Part shown: positions 1-7,793 of the stretch, piece by piece | Position numbering within the stretch: position 1 is the first letter of the stretch | Layout of the letters: every line of letters starts with the position of its first letter | Assembly (NCBI RefSeq): GCF_040256395.1 | Contig: NZ_CP158299.1 | Span: 402,001 to 466,000, forward strand | DNA length: 64,000 nucleotides | Source of the DNA: Deinococcus sonorensis KR-87 | Lineage (GTDB): Bacteria > Deinococcota > Deinococci > Deinococcales > Deinococcaceae | Direction of reading: 5' to 3' | Translations under genes and position numbers: made by a program | Notes under the pieces: generated by a model | What the model was told of the DNA's origin: nothing | Databases searched by the model: none | What the model saw: only the letters and a program-made list of their open reading frames with translations

Positions 1-350
1 GTGACGCGGGCTTTCGTGAACGGGTGCTGGCGCTGGTGGCCCGGATTCCGTCCGGGCGGGTGATGACCTACGGTCAGCTGGCCACCCTGGCCGGCGCGCC
101 GGGCGCGGCTCGGCAGGCGGGGTTCGTGTTGAGCGGCCTGGCGGGCGGCGCCGCCGGCGACCTGCCCTGGCAGCGCGTTATCAACGCGCAGGGGGCGGTC
201 AGCACCGACCGGCTGGGCTTCGGCGACCTGCAGCGGGGCCTGCTGGCCGCCGAGGGGGTGGTGTTCGACACGGCCGGACGCTGCGACCTGAAGCGGCTGC
301 AGTGGTGGCCGGACGAAGAGCCAGCGGCGCAGGACAGCCTCTTCGGCTGA
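1..350 (+). CDS. Alkyltransferase-like (ATL) protein, 5' truncated by window edge
   Basis: The reading frame is open from base 3 (residues DAGFRERVL precede the first GTG at 24), so the true start lies outside the window. The remainder matches the C-terminal DNA-binding domain of O6-alkylguanine-DNA alkyltransferases: GRVMTYGQLA, then GAARQAGFVLSG. At the active site the canonical PCHRV is PWQRV, with Trp replacing the acceptor Cys. That is the hallmark of ATL proteins, which bind O6-alkylguanine lesions and flag them for nucleotide excision repair without removing the alkyl group. The family assignment is firm; the repair role is from family knowledge. Confidence 0.85.
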   Translation, partial: DAGFRERVLALVARIPSGRVMTYGQLATLAGAPGAARQAGFVLSGLAGGAAGDLPWQRVINAQGAVSTDRLGFGDLQRGLLAAEGVVFDTAGRCDLKRLQWWPDEEPAAQDSLFG

Positions 351-488
351 TCGCCGGGTGAGAAGCGTGTCAGAGTCGGGGCACTAGAGTGCTTCAGCTG
401 CAGCAGGAGGCGCACGCCTCCATCTGAACCGCCGGTCTGTGCGCCCCTGCGCCGGACCGGCTGAACGCTGCCCAGGAGCCTTTCACTC

Positions 489-1280
489 ATGCACAGATCC
501 CTTCTCCGACGCACCCTGCCCTTGACCGTCCTCAGCCTGCTGGCGGCCCTGACCGCCGGTTCAGCCGCCCAGGCCCGGCCGCTGAGCGCCATCCGTGCCA
601 GCGGCGTCCTGCGCGTCATCGCCCCGGCCGACCTGCCGCCCTTCAGCTATGTGGCCGGCGGCACGGACGTGGGGTTCGAGATTGACCTGATCACCGCCAT
701 CGCCAGCGACATGAACCTGAAGGTCGAGGTGCAGCACGCCCCCAGCAACCAGCTGTTCCAGGCGTTGCAGGACGACCGCGCCGACGTGGCCCTGGCCGCG
801 CTGGCCATCACCAGCACCCGCGAGCAGCGGGTGGACTTCACCCAGCCGACCCTGTGCGCCGGCGTCAGTGTCATCAGTTCTGATCCCAAGCTGCAGCTGC
901 ACACCGACCTGCAGGGCCACACCATCGGGGTTCCGGCCGGCACCATCATCGAGAGCTACGTGCAGCACCTGGCGTTCCAGAAGAGCGTGCGGGTCTACCC
1001 GACCATCAGCGACGTGACGCTGGCGCTGTTCGCCCACCAGATTGACGCCACCTTCGGCTACACCATCATGAAGCCGGTGCTGGCCAAGCTGTACCCGAAG
1101 TATCCGGTGGTGTTCGGGCCGGCGCTGTTCAACGTGCCGATCGGCATGGCCACCGCCCAGGACAACGCCACCACCCGCTCGGCCCTCAACCTGGGCCTGA
1201 TCCGGGTCACGCACGACGGGCGGTACGAGAAGCTCAGCCAGACCTACTTCGGCACCGACGTGCGCTGCAAGAAAGGCTGA
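489..1280 (+). CDS. ABC transporter substrate-binding protein (family 3, amino-acid type)
   Basis: 263 residues. It begins with an Arg-rich n-region and a hydrophobic signal peptide ending near AAQA (residues 1-28), so the product is exported. The body has the family-3 solute-binding layout: IRASGVLRV, FEIDLITAIA, then a short motif ALAITSTREQRVDFTQP that marks amino-acid-binding proteins. An AGGAGCC ribosome site lies before ATG 489. No permease or ATPase gene is adjacent, so it is an orphan receptor here. The ligand cannot be told from sequence; a polar amino acid is the usual one. Confidence 0.85.
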   Translation: MHRSLLRRTLPLTVLSLLAALTAGSAAQARPLSAIRASGVLRVIAPADLPPFSYVAGGTDVGFEIDLITAIASDMNLKVEVQHAPSNQLFQALQDDRADVALAALAITSTREQRVDFTQPTLCAGVSVISSDPKLQLHTDLQGHTIGVPAGTIIESYVQHLAFQKSVRVYPTISDVTLALFAHQIDATFGYTIMKPVLAKLYPKYPVVFGPALFNVPIGMATAQDNATTRSALNLGLIRVTHDGRYEKLSQTYFGTDVRCKKG

Positions 1281-1285
1281 GTCAC

Positions 1286-1331
1286 ACAGAAGCGCCGGGC
1301 CACTCCAGTCAGGGTGGCCCGGCGCTTCTGT
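1286..1331. terminator. Bidirectional terminator hairpin
   Basis: Perfect 18-bp inverted repeat (1286-1303 pairs with 1314-1331, 10-nt loop) between the convergent stops of the solute-binding protein (1280) and the prepilin peptidase (1344). It fits an intrinsic terminator serving both strands. Confidence 0.85.
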
Positions 1332-1343
1332 CTGCCCTGGCGC

Positions 1344-2477
1344 TTACAGCCCCAGGTACCCCAGGTAGGCGCGCACCAGCCCCTCGCCCCAGAACAGCGC
1401 CACCAGGGCGCCCAGCGCCAGATACGGACCGAACTTCAGCCGGTTCTCACGCCAGATCAGCCGCTGCAGCAGCCCTAGCAGCGCGCCGGCCACCACCGCC
1501 ACCACCACCGCCACCAGCAGCCGCTCCCACCCCAGAAACGCGCCGATCACGGCGGCCAGCTTCACGTCGCCGAAGCCCATCGCGGAGGGGTCGTAGTCCT
1601 CGCTGTCGTCGTCCGGGCGGGTCCACCAGTACACGCCGCACACCAGGCTCATCGCTCCGGCGGCGGCCAGGGCGCCCTGCACCATCAGGATCAGGCCGGG
1701 GCCGTAGCCGGCCGAGCCGAGCGCCAGGCTGACCAGCACGCCGCCCAGCGTCAGCAGTTCCGGCACGCGCAGGGTGCGTTTCAGCAGCAGGTTCAGGGCC
1801 GCGCTCAGCAGCCCGGCGCCCAGGCCCCAGCCGACCCCCAGCCACGCGCCCACCAGCAGCGACACCGCGATCTGCTGATACCCCAGCGGATACTCGGGGA
1901 ACGAGCGCTCGCGGAAGCGGCGCAGCACCCAGGAGCCCAGCAGGTCAATGGTGATCAGCAGGCCGGCGCCCAGCAGCATGCCGCGCAGCGCCTCGGCGAA
2001 CACCGGGAGGCCGGTGGCGTCGGCCCCGGTGCGGGCGTTGACCAGCCCGAACAGCAGGCCCAGCGCGGCGCCCGGCAGGGTCAGCTCGTCGGGGATGGTG
2101 TAGGTGCCCTGGTCAATGACCGAGGCGACCAGCAGCAGCGTGAACAGCAGGCCCAGGCCCAGCAGGCTGGCGCCCACCTGCGAGTACGGGAAAGCCCACG
2201 CCAGCAGGCCGTATGCCAGCCCGGTGATCAGCTCGATGACCGGGTAGCGCGGGCTGATCGGGGCGCGGCAGTAGCGGCAGCGGCCGCCCAGCGCCACCCA
2301 CGACAGCACCGGCACCAGGTCCAGCGGCGCCAGGGCATGGTCGCAGTTCGGGCAGTGAGACGGCGGAAAATTGACGCTCTCGTGCCGGGGAAGCCGCCAG
2401 ATCAGCACGTTCGAGAACGAGCCGATCAGCAGCCCCAGCACGGTGGCCACAACGATCATCAGGGCGTCCGGGATCAC
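1344..2477 (-). CDS. Prepilin peptidase (type IV leader peptidase)
   Basis: Membrane aspartyl protease that cleaves and N-methylates type IV prepilins and related pseudopilins. The N-terminal domain carries the paired CxxC zinc motif (Cys42, Cys45, Cys67, Cys70). The catalytic aspartates are at VIDQGTYTIPDE (Asp122) and in GFGDVKLA (GxGD, Asp304). At 377 residues it is about 100 longer than typical PilD. The extra length lies between the two aspartates and includes LGYQQIAVSLLVGAWLG (from residue 198), which aligns with the GFGDVKLAAVIGAFLGW segment and looks like a degenerate internal duplication. Translation starts at GTG 2477, just after a -10 box, so the mRNA is probably leaderless. No pilin genes are adjacent. 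Confidence 0.92.
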   Translation of the reverse strand: MIPDALMIVVATVLGLLIGSFSNVLIWRLPRHESVNFPPSHCPNCDHALAPLDLVPVLSWVALGGRCRYCRAPISPRYPVIELITGLAYGLLAWAFPYSQVGASLLGLGLLFTLLLVASVIDQGTYTIPDELTLPGAALGLLFGLVNARTGADATGLPVFAEALRGMLLGAGLLITIDLLGSWVLRRFRERSFPEYPLGYQQIAVSLLVGAWLGVGWGLGAGLLSAALNLLLKRTLRVPELLTLGGVLVSLALGSAGYGPGLILMVQGALAAAGAMSLVCGVYWWTRPDDDSEDYDPSAMGFGDVKLAAVIGAFLGWERLLVAVVVAVVAGALLGLLQRLIWRENRLKFGPYLALGALVALFWGEGLVRAYLGYLGL

Positions 2478-2484
2478 GCCCCGC

Positions 2485-2490
2485 AGTGTA
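2485..2490 (-). promoter_or_regulatory. -10 box, leaderless prepilin peptidase
   Basis: TACACT on the minus strand, 7 nt before the GTG start at 2477. The spacing puts the transcription start at or next to the start codon. Confidence 0.6.
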
Positions 2491-2527
2491 GGGGCTCATC
2501 GGTTGCGCGCCTCTTACAGCGCCCCGG

Positions 2528-3499
2528 TCAGTCGGGCCAGACCTTAAGCAGGTTGATCAGCGCCGGCTCGCGCACGAAGCCGAGCTGCTCGTTGATCCGC
2601 AGGATCGGGGCGTTGCCACTCTCGTTGTCGGTCCACAGCCGCTCCGCCCCGGCCGCCTGGGCATACCGGATGCCCGCCAGCTTCAGGGCCGTGGCCACCC
2701 CCCGGCCACGCCAGGCCCGCCGGACCCCGGTCAGGCCGATGAACAGGTCGGGGCTGGCCGCGCTGCGGTACACGTCGGAACTGCCGATCAGCTGGTCTCC
2801 GTGGCGGGCCAGCAGATACCCGTCCGGCAGAAAGCCGGGGTCCTGCAGCACCCACTCGTCATACTGCTCCAGGCGGATGGGGGTGGCCGGGTCGCTGCGC
2901 GGCACGTCCAGCCGCACCTCGCTGAACAGCCGGTGCAGCTGCACCTTCCAGCCGGACGGGTCCTGAGCCTGCAGGTCGGCGACACTCAGCAGCTCCACGC
3001 CCTGCTCGGCCACCTGCGCCTGCAGCCGGGCATAGGGGGCGGCGTCGAAGCGGGTCAGGTCCAGCCAGCTGGTCCAGTACCGCTTGTGTTCCCGGAACCC
3101 GCGCTGCTCGAAGAACTGCAGGGCGGACGGATCGTCCTCGCGCACGGCGCCACGCACCGACAGCGGATTGTGGGCGCGCAGGCCCTCCAGTACGGTGTCG
3201 TAGAGCTGCCGGCCCAGCCCACGGCCACGCGCGTCCGGGTGCAGCAGCAGGTCCATCACAAATTTGCGCGGGTGGTACTGACCGGGCGACTGCATGTACT
3301 GGCCAAAGCCCAGCAGCTGCTCGCGGGGGCCGCGCAGCACCCAGCGGGCGTGATGGTACGCCAGCTGCCGCTGGTCGCGGTCCATGCTGCCCAGTTCGTC
3401 GGCGCTGATGGCGCGGTCCGGACGCAGCTGTGTGATCAGCGCCGCCACCGCCTCCAGATCTGCGGCGCTGGCGGGCTGGATACTGATCGTCATGGTCAC
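2528..3499 (-). CDS. Tandem-domain GNAT N-acetyltransferase (copy 1)
   Basis: 323 residues with two GNAT folds. The N-terminal acetyl-CoA loop is DARGRGLGRQLYD and the C-terminal one RAWRGRGVATALK; the C-terminal domain ends with SGNAPILRINEQLGF, the usual beta6/alpha4 region. The two-domain layout is like mycothiol synthase MshD, but the substrate is unknown. It is the last of three paralogous genes on the minus strand. Its start overlaps the stop of the preceding copy as GTGA (GTG 3499; ATG 3493 is an alternative), so translation is probably coupled. Confidence 0.85.
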   Translation of the reverse strand: MTMTISIQPASAADLEAVAALITQLRPDRAISADELGSMDRDQRQLAYHHARWVLRGPREQLLGFGQYMQSPGQYHPRKFVMDLLLHPDARGRGLGRQLYDTVLEGLRAHNPLSVRGAVREDDPSALQFFEQRGFREHKRYWTSWLDLTRFDAAPYARLQAQVAEQGVELLSVADLQAQDPSGWKVQLHRLFSEVRLDVPRSDPATPIRLEQYDEWVLQDPGFLPDGYLLARHGDQLIGSSDVYRSAASPDLFIGLTGVRRAWRGRGVATALKLAGIRYAQAAGAERLWTDNESGNAPILRINEQLGFVREPALINLLKVWPD

Positions 3500-4440
3500 A
3501 GGTCACCTCTCTCGTGGCGCACCAGGCCCAGACGGGCCGGTTCACGCGTGAAGCCGAGCCGGTCGTTGACGCGCAGCATCGGCAGGTTCTGGCTGTGGTT
3601 GGAGGTGCGGATGCGCTGCACCCCGCTGCGGCGGGCCTGACCGATCGAGGCGCGTTTGAGGGCCAGCGCCACACCCTGTCCCCTGGCCGCCCGCGCCACG
3701 GCGGTCATGGCCACCACCTGTTCTCCCGGCTCGCCGCTGTCTTCCAGCGCCGTGAAGCCCAGCACCACGCCCTCCCGGATGGCCACCATCAGGTCCTGGG
3801 GCCGCACCGGCGCGCCCTGCAGCCAATCGTGCCGGAACTGCTCCAGGGTCTGCGGCGTGAAGGGCTCCCCTTCCGGACGCGGGAGGTCCTGGCGGGCCTG
3901 CTGGTAGACGTGGTACAGCTGCGCTTCCCAGTTGGGCACGGCGGCGGGCAGCTCCGGCAGGGTCAGGCACTGCAGGTCGGGCAGCGGAGCCGCGTCATCG
4001 GTCCAGGCGGCCAGATCCAGGGTGCGGTCCCAGAAGCGCTGCTCCTCCACGAAGCCGCGCCGCTCGGCAAAGCGCAGGGCCACCGGGTTGGCCTCGCTCG
4101 CCACCGCCCGCAGCACCCGCAGGTTCAGCGGCTGCATGGCGGTCCCCAGCGTGTCATACAGGGCCGCGCCCAGCCCACGGCCCCGCTGCTCCGGCAGCAC
4201 CGCCAGCTCCAGCCACACCGAACCGGGCCGGCGCGCCCCCAGCGGCTCCAGCCATTCGGCCACCCCCACGATCTGTCCTTCCCGCTCGCTCACCCAGCGG
4301 GCGTGGGTGGCGCCGGCCTGCCGCTGCCGGTCATCTTCGGCCAGCAACGTGGCGGCGGTGGCCGGGTTGCCGGGGCGACCCCGCGTGTAGACCCGGGCGG
4401 CCGCCTCCGCATCACCGCGCACGAACGGCCGGACGGTCAC
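3496..4440 (-). CDS. Tandem-domain GNAT N-acetyltransferase (copy 2)
   Basis: 314 residues, paralogous to its two neighbours along the whole length. Acetyl-CoA-binding loops are EQRGRGLGAALYD in the first domain and RAARGQGVALALK in the second, followed by SQNLPMLRVNDRLGF. It starts at GTG 4440, overlapping the stop of copy 3 by four bases, and ends inside the start of copy 1, so the three are one translational unit. The substrate is unknown. The copies have diverged substantially, which suggests different acceptor molecules and not a recent amplification. Confidence 0.85.
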   Translation of the reverse strand: MTVRPFVRGDAEAAARVYTRGRPGNPATAATLLAEDDRQRQAGATHARWVSEREGQIVGVAEWLEPLGARRPGSVWLELAVLPEQRGRGLGAALYDTLGTAMQPLNLRVLRAVASEANPVALRFAERRGFVEEQRFWDRTLDLAAWTDDAAPLPDLQCLTLPELPAAVPNWEAQLYHVYQQARQDLPRPEGEPFTPQTLEQFRHDWLQGAPVRPQDLMVAIREGVVLGFTALEDSGEPGEQVVAMTAVARAARGQGVALALKRASIGQARRSGVQRIRTSNHSQNLPMLRVNDRLGFTREPARLGLVRHERGDL

Positions 4441-5453
4441 GGCTGCACCGCCCCGGTCTGCAGCGTCAGCTCATAGCGGCGCCGGATCACCGCCAGTTCG
4501 AAGCCCAGCTGCTCGTTCATCCGCCGCATGGCCACATTTGGCGCGTCGTTGTAGGTGCGGATCTCGCCGCCACCCTGCTGTTGCAGCGCCCGCATCGAGG
4601 CCAGCTTGAGGGCGCGGGCCACGCCCAGGCCCCGGTCCTGCCGGCGCACCCCGGTCATGCCGATCATGTAGAACCCGCCGGGGCTCTGCATCAGCGTGGT
4701 GTAGCCGATGAAGGGGCCACTCTCGGGGTCATCCAGGCCGTCACGCAGCGCCACGAACGACAGCTCCGGGCGGAACATCGGGTCGAGCAGCTCCTGCTGC
4801 ACCCAGGCCTCCAGGGGCCGCTGGGTGAGCGTCTGCCCCATCGGCACGTCCTGAAACAGCTGCCAGTCGAGCGCCCACAGCCAGCGGTCACGCTCCGGCT
4901 CGCCGGCGAGCGACGCCAGGCTGACCAGCCGCACGCCCGCCTGCTGCAGGCGGGGTTCCAGCGCGTCCAGCGTGCCGTAGTCCACCCGGGCCGTGTGCAG
5001 CCGCAGATCATAGCGCTGCCAGACGCCCTCGAAGCCTCGCGCCTTCAGGAAGTGAATGCCGGTCTGCTCACTGTCGGGCAGCATGGTCCGCAGCACGAGG
5101 CGGCCCAGCTGTTCCTGCTGCTCACGCGCCTGAAGCACCCGCAGCGCCTCCGCGTACAGCGCGCTGCCCACTCCCTGCCGCCGGGCGTCCGGATGCACCA
5201 CGATCTTGCCGGAGTACCGGTGCGGCTCGAAGGCGAAGTCATCGTGTCCGGCGTGCATCACGCCCACCACCCGGCCCTCCTGCTCGGCCACCCGCTGCGT
5301 GAAGTACAACTGCCGGTCACGCGCCTCGTCTTCCGCCTGCAGGAGTTCAGGCGTGGCGGGCCAGTCGGGATCGGCCGCACTCAGGACGGCCGCGATGGCG
5401 GCGAAATCGTCCGGAGTGCGGACCTCTCGGAGGGTCAGGGACGTGGTGGTCAT
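4437..5453 (-). CDS. Tandem-domain GNAT N-acetyltransferase (copy 3)
   Basis: 338 residues from ATG 5453. The frame is open to a TTG at 5495, but that start would overlap the end of the upstream desaturase gene, so 5453 is preferred; neither has a strong ribosome site. The first acetyl-CoA loop is DARRQGVGSALYA and the second RQDRGLGVARALK, followed by APNVAMRRMNEQLGF. It is the first of three tandem paralogues and follows the carotenoid-desaturase-like gene by 23 bp in the same direction, so all four are probably one operon. The acceptor substrate is unknown. Confidence 0.85.
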   Translation of the reverse strand: MTTTSLTLREVRTPDDFAAIAAVLSAADPDWPATPELLQAEDEARDRQLYFTQRVAEQEGRVVGVMHAGHDDFAFEPHRYSGKIVVHPDARRQGVGSALYAEALRVLQAREQQEQLGRLVLRTMLPDSEQTGIHFLKARGFEGVWQRYDLRLHTARVDYGTLDALEPRLQQAGVRLVSLASLAGEPERDRWLWALDWQLFQDVPMGQTLTQRPLEAWVQQELLDPMFRPELSFVALRDGLDDPESGPFIGYTTLMQSPGGFYMIGMTGVRRQDRGLGVARALKLASMRALQQQGGGEIRTYNDAPNVAMRRMNEQLGFELAVIRRRYELTLQTGAVQP

Positions 5454-5476
5454 GAATTCATGGTGCGGGGAGGCGG

Positions 5477-6889
5477 TCAGGAATGCATCCGCCAAATGGC
5501 TTCCCGCGCCGCTCCCCGGCCGTCCAGGTCGTCATACGGCAAGCCCAGCAGCTGACCGGCGCCGTTCCAGCCGCTCAGACACGACAGCGGCACCCCGCCG
5601 CCCGGATGCACCGTCCCGCCCACCTGTGCCAGATTGCCGAGGCCAGGAATGCGCCAGCCGGGGCGCAGGCTGCCCAGCAGGCCGTGCGGCGCGCGTCCGT
5701 ACAGCGCGCCGGCCTGGGCGGTCAGGGCGTAGCGGGCCGGGTCCAGCGCCAGCCAGTCGCGGACCGGCAGCGGCAGGCGGGTCTGCAAGCGCGAGAGCAG
5801 GAAACGGGCGTAGCCGTCCCGGTCCGTCACGGCGTCCGGACGCGGCGGCGCGTTCACCAGCAGAAATCCCCGCTCGCCGTCCAGGTGCAGGTACAGCGTG
5901 GGGTCGGAGGGCAGCTGCCCGGCGCGGATGTCCTGCCACTCCCGGGCGTAGTCGGGGGGAAACAGCAGGTGGTGCGCCTGCCCCAGGTGCTCGCCGAACT
6001 GCAGCTGAAGGGCAAAGCCGCTGACGCCCCGGGGCTGGGGGTCCGCGCCCAGGCCCAGCCACTGCCGGGTGAGCGAGCGGTCGGCGGCGCTGACGAACAG
6101 GTCGGCGGTCCACACCCCCCGGTCGGTCTGGGCGGCCACCACCCGGCCCTGCCGCACGATCAGGTGCTCCACCCGGGTGTCCGGCTCGAACTGCACCCCC
6201 AGCTGCCGGGCCTGCTCGGCCAGCCGGGTGGCCAGCACGCCCAGCCCACCTGCCAGGTGCCACACGCCCAGCCCCAGCTCCACCCAGGAGATGTTGTGCA
6301 GCACCGCCGGCGCCCGGTAGGGGTCCGCGCCCAGGTAGGTGGCGAAGCGCAACCAGAAGGGGGTCAGGTGCGGGCCACTCTGCACCAGCTGGGACAGCTG
6401 CAGGTGGGGGGCGGCCCGGCGGCCCCCGCTCAGGGCGTAGCGGGCCAGCTGGGCGGGTCCCGGCGGCGGCCCGAAGATGAAGGTGGGCTCTGCGTCCCGG
6501 TACATGGTATGCGCGGCCCGGAGCAGCCGCTGATAATCCTGCCCTTCCCCGCGAGTCAGCTGGGCCAGGGTGCTGTCCAGGCTCCCGGCCACCTGCAGCG
6601 CCTCCGGCGCGAACACCCGGCCGTCCGGGTACAGGTAGCGGGTGGTGGGCCGGGCCGGAGTGAGCTGCGGTTCCGGCAGTCCCAGCCGGCGGTGCAGGCC
6701 CCGGAACACCTCCGGCATCGTGACCACGGTGGGGCCACTGCTGAAGCTCTCCCAGCCGAGTGCCGCCTTGCCGCCGGGCCGCGCCAGCCGGTCCAGCACC
6801 GTGACGCTCACTCCCTGCTGCCGCAGCCGGAGTGCGCTCATCAGACCCGCGAAGCCGGAACCGATGACCAGGGCAGAGGGGGTCGCCAT
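5477..6889 (-). CDS. CrtI-family FAD carotenoid desaturase-like oxidoreductase
   Basis: 470 residues. An N-terminal Rossmann FAD site (VIGSGFAGLMSALRLRQQG, residues 8-26) is followed by PGGKA and SGPTVVTMPEVF, typical of the phytoene desaturase/CrtD family. The C-terminal family signature GGTVHPGGGVPLSCLSG binds the FAD end. These enzymes desaturate or hydrate-desaturate carotenoids at the membrane. Deinococcus makes deinoxanthin and has more than one paralogue, so it could be a 3,4-desaturase (CrtD-like), but the reaction cannot be fixed from sequence. It is the first gene of a likely operon with three GNATs, and its start codon sits 7 nt after a -10 box. Confidence 0.8.
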   Translation of the reverse strand: MATPSALVIGSGFAGLMSALRLRQQGVSVTVLDRLARPGGKAALGWESFSSGPTVVTMPEVFRGLHRRLGLPEPQLTPARPTTRYLYPDGRVFAPEALQVAGSLDSTLAQLTRGEGQDYQRLLRAAHTMYRDAEPTFIFGPPPGPAQLARYALSGGRRAAPHLQLSQLVQSGPHLTPFWLRFATYLGADPYRAPAVLHNISWVELGLGVWHLAGGLGVLATRLAEQARQLGVQFEPDTRVEHLIVRQGRVVAAQTDRGVWTADLFVSAADRSLTRQWLGLGADPQPRGVSGFALQLQFGEHLGQAHHLLFPPDYAREWQDIRAGQLPSDPTLYLHLDGERGFLLVNAPPRPDAVTDRDGYARFLLSRLQTRLPLPVRDWLALDPARYALTAQAGALYGRAPHGLLGSLRPGWRIPGLGNLAQVGGTVHPGGGVPLSCLSGWNGAGQLLGLPYDDLDGRGAAREAIWRMHS

Positions 6890-6896
6890 GCCGGCC

Positions 6897-6902
6897 AGGG
6901 TA
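6897..6902 (-). promoter_or_regulatory. -10 box, leaderless desaturase operon
   Basis: TACCCT on the minus strand, 7 nt before ATG 6889. It is the likely promoter for the desaturase and the three GNAT genes, with a leaderless transcript. Confidence 0.55.
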
Positions 6903-7004
6903 ATGCAGTGGGGCGCCGGGTGTGGTCAGGACGGCTACGGAGTGGTCAGGAGCGCTCTACCCAACTGGCCGGGATAGGCGACAGGGGCTGACGGGTATTT
7001 CAGC

Positions 7005-7010
7005 TACGCT
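7005..7010 (+). promoter_or_regulatory. -10 box, leaderless hydrolase
   Basis: TACGCT 7 nt before ATG 7018. It also settles the start: upstream in-frame starts would precede the transcript. Confidence 0.55.
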
Positions 7011-7017
7011 CTGGGTC

Positions 7018-7593
7018 ATGGCACACATCCTGTTGTTCCACCATGCCCAGGGACAGACTCCAGGCTTTCTGGCCTTCGCAGACGAGCTCCGGCAGGCCGG
7101 GCACGAGGTCACCACCCCCGATCTCTACGGGGGCCGCACCTTCGACACCCTGGAGGCGGGCGTCGGGCACGCGCGGGAACTCGGCTTTGACACCCTGCTG
7201 GAACACGGCGTGCAGGCGGCCGAGAGCCTGGGCGGCGAGCTGATCTACGCCGGGTTCTCGCTGGGCGTGATGCCGGCGCAGCAGCTGGCCCAGACCCGTC
7301 CCGGCGCGCGGGGGGCACTGCTGTTCCACGCCTGTCTGCCCTTCTCCGAGTTCGGCGCGCAGTGGCCGGAGAATGTCCCGGTTCAGGTGCATGCCATGGA
7401 CGCCGATCCGTTCTTCGTGGAAGACGGCGATCTGGACGCCGCCGAGGCCCTGGTCGCGTCCACGCCTCAGGCGGAGCTGTTTCTGTATCCGGGTCACCAG
7501 CACCTGTTCACCGACCGCAGCCTGCCGTCGTATGACGCGTCGTCCAGCGCACTTTTAACACAGCGCGTGCTCGATTTCCTGGCACAGCGCTGA
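7018..7593 (+). CDS. Dienelactone hydrolase family alpha/beta hydrolase
   Basis: 191 residues. The alpha/beta-hydrolase core is visible: LLFHHAQGQTPG at the N-terminus, nucleophile elbow GFSLG (Ser in place of the Cys of classical dienelactone hydrolases), an acid residue in MDADPFF, and His in GHQHLF. So Ser-Asp-His is the likely triad. DLH-family proteins hydrolyse small lactones or esters in the cytoplasm; the substrate is unknown. The -10 box directly upstream fixes ATG 7018 as the start. It is divergent from the desaturase operon. Confidence 0.8.
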   Translation: MAHILLFHHAQGQTPGFLAFADELRQAGHEVTTPDLYGGRTFDTLEAGVGHARELGFDTLLEHGVQAAESLGGELIYAGFSLGVMPAQQLAQTRPGARGALLFHACLPFSEFGAQWPENVPVQVHAMDADPFFVEDGDLDAAEALVASTPQAELFLYPGHQHLFTDRSLPSYDASSSALLTQRVLDFLAQR

Positions 7594-7793
7594 ACCGGCA
7601 CATTGCTGGCTTGGACCGTCAGGCCATTCCACCTGTGTTCGCCAGACTTGCCTGACTGGACCCCCCAGACGTCAGGTTCCGCCCGGCTGATGGACAGCTC
7701 CCGTCAAAGGGGTGAATCCAGGACGACCGGGGCTCCATGCCCCACCGAGGGTACGCTTGACCCCACGCCGCAGCCGGTCCAGGTCCGCAGCCC
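7594..7793. other. Intergenic, nothing recognised
   Basis: Two hundred bases between convergent genes. No gene and no strong terminator hairpin was seen. Confidence 0.4.

Noticed and set aside
5483..6991. A 500-codon open frame antisense to the carotenoid desaturase
   Set aside because: Low-complexity translation without motifs, while the desaturase on the other strand has full family motifs.
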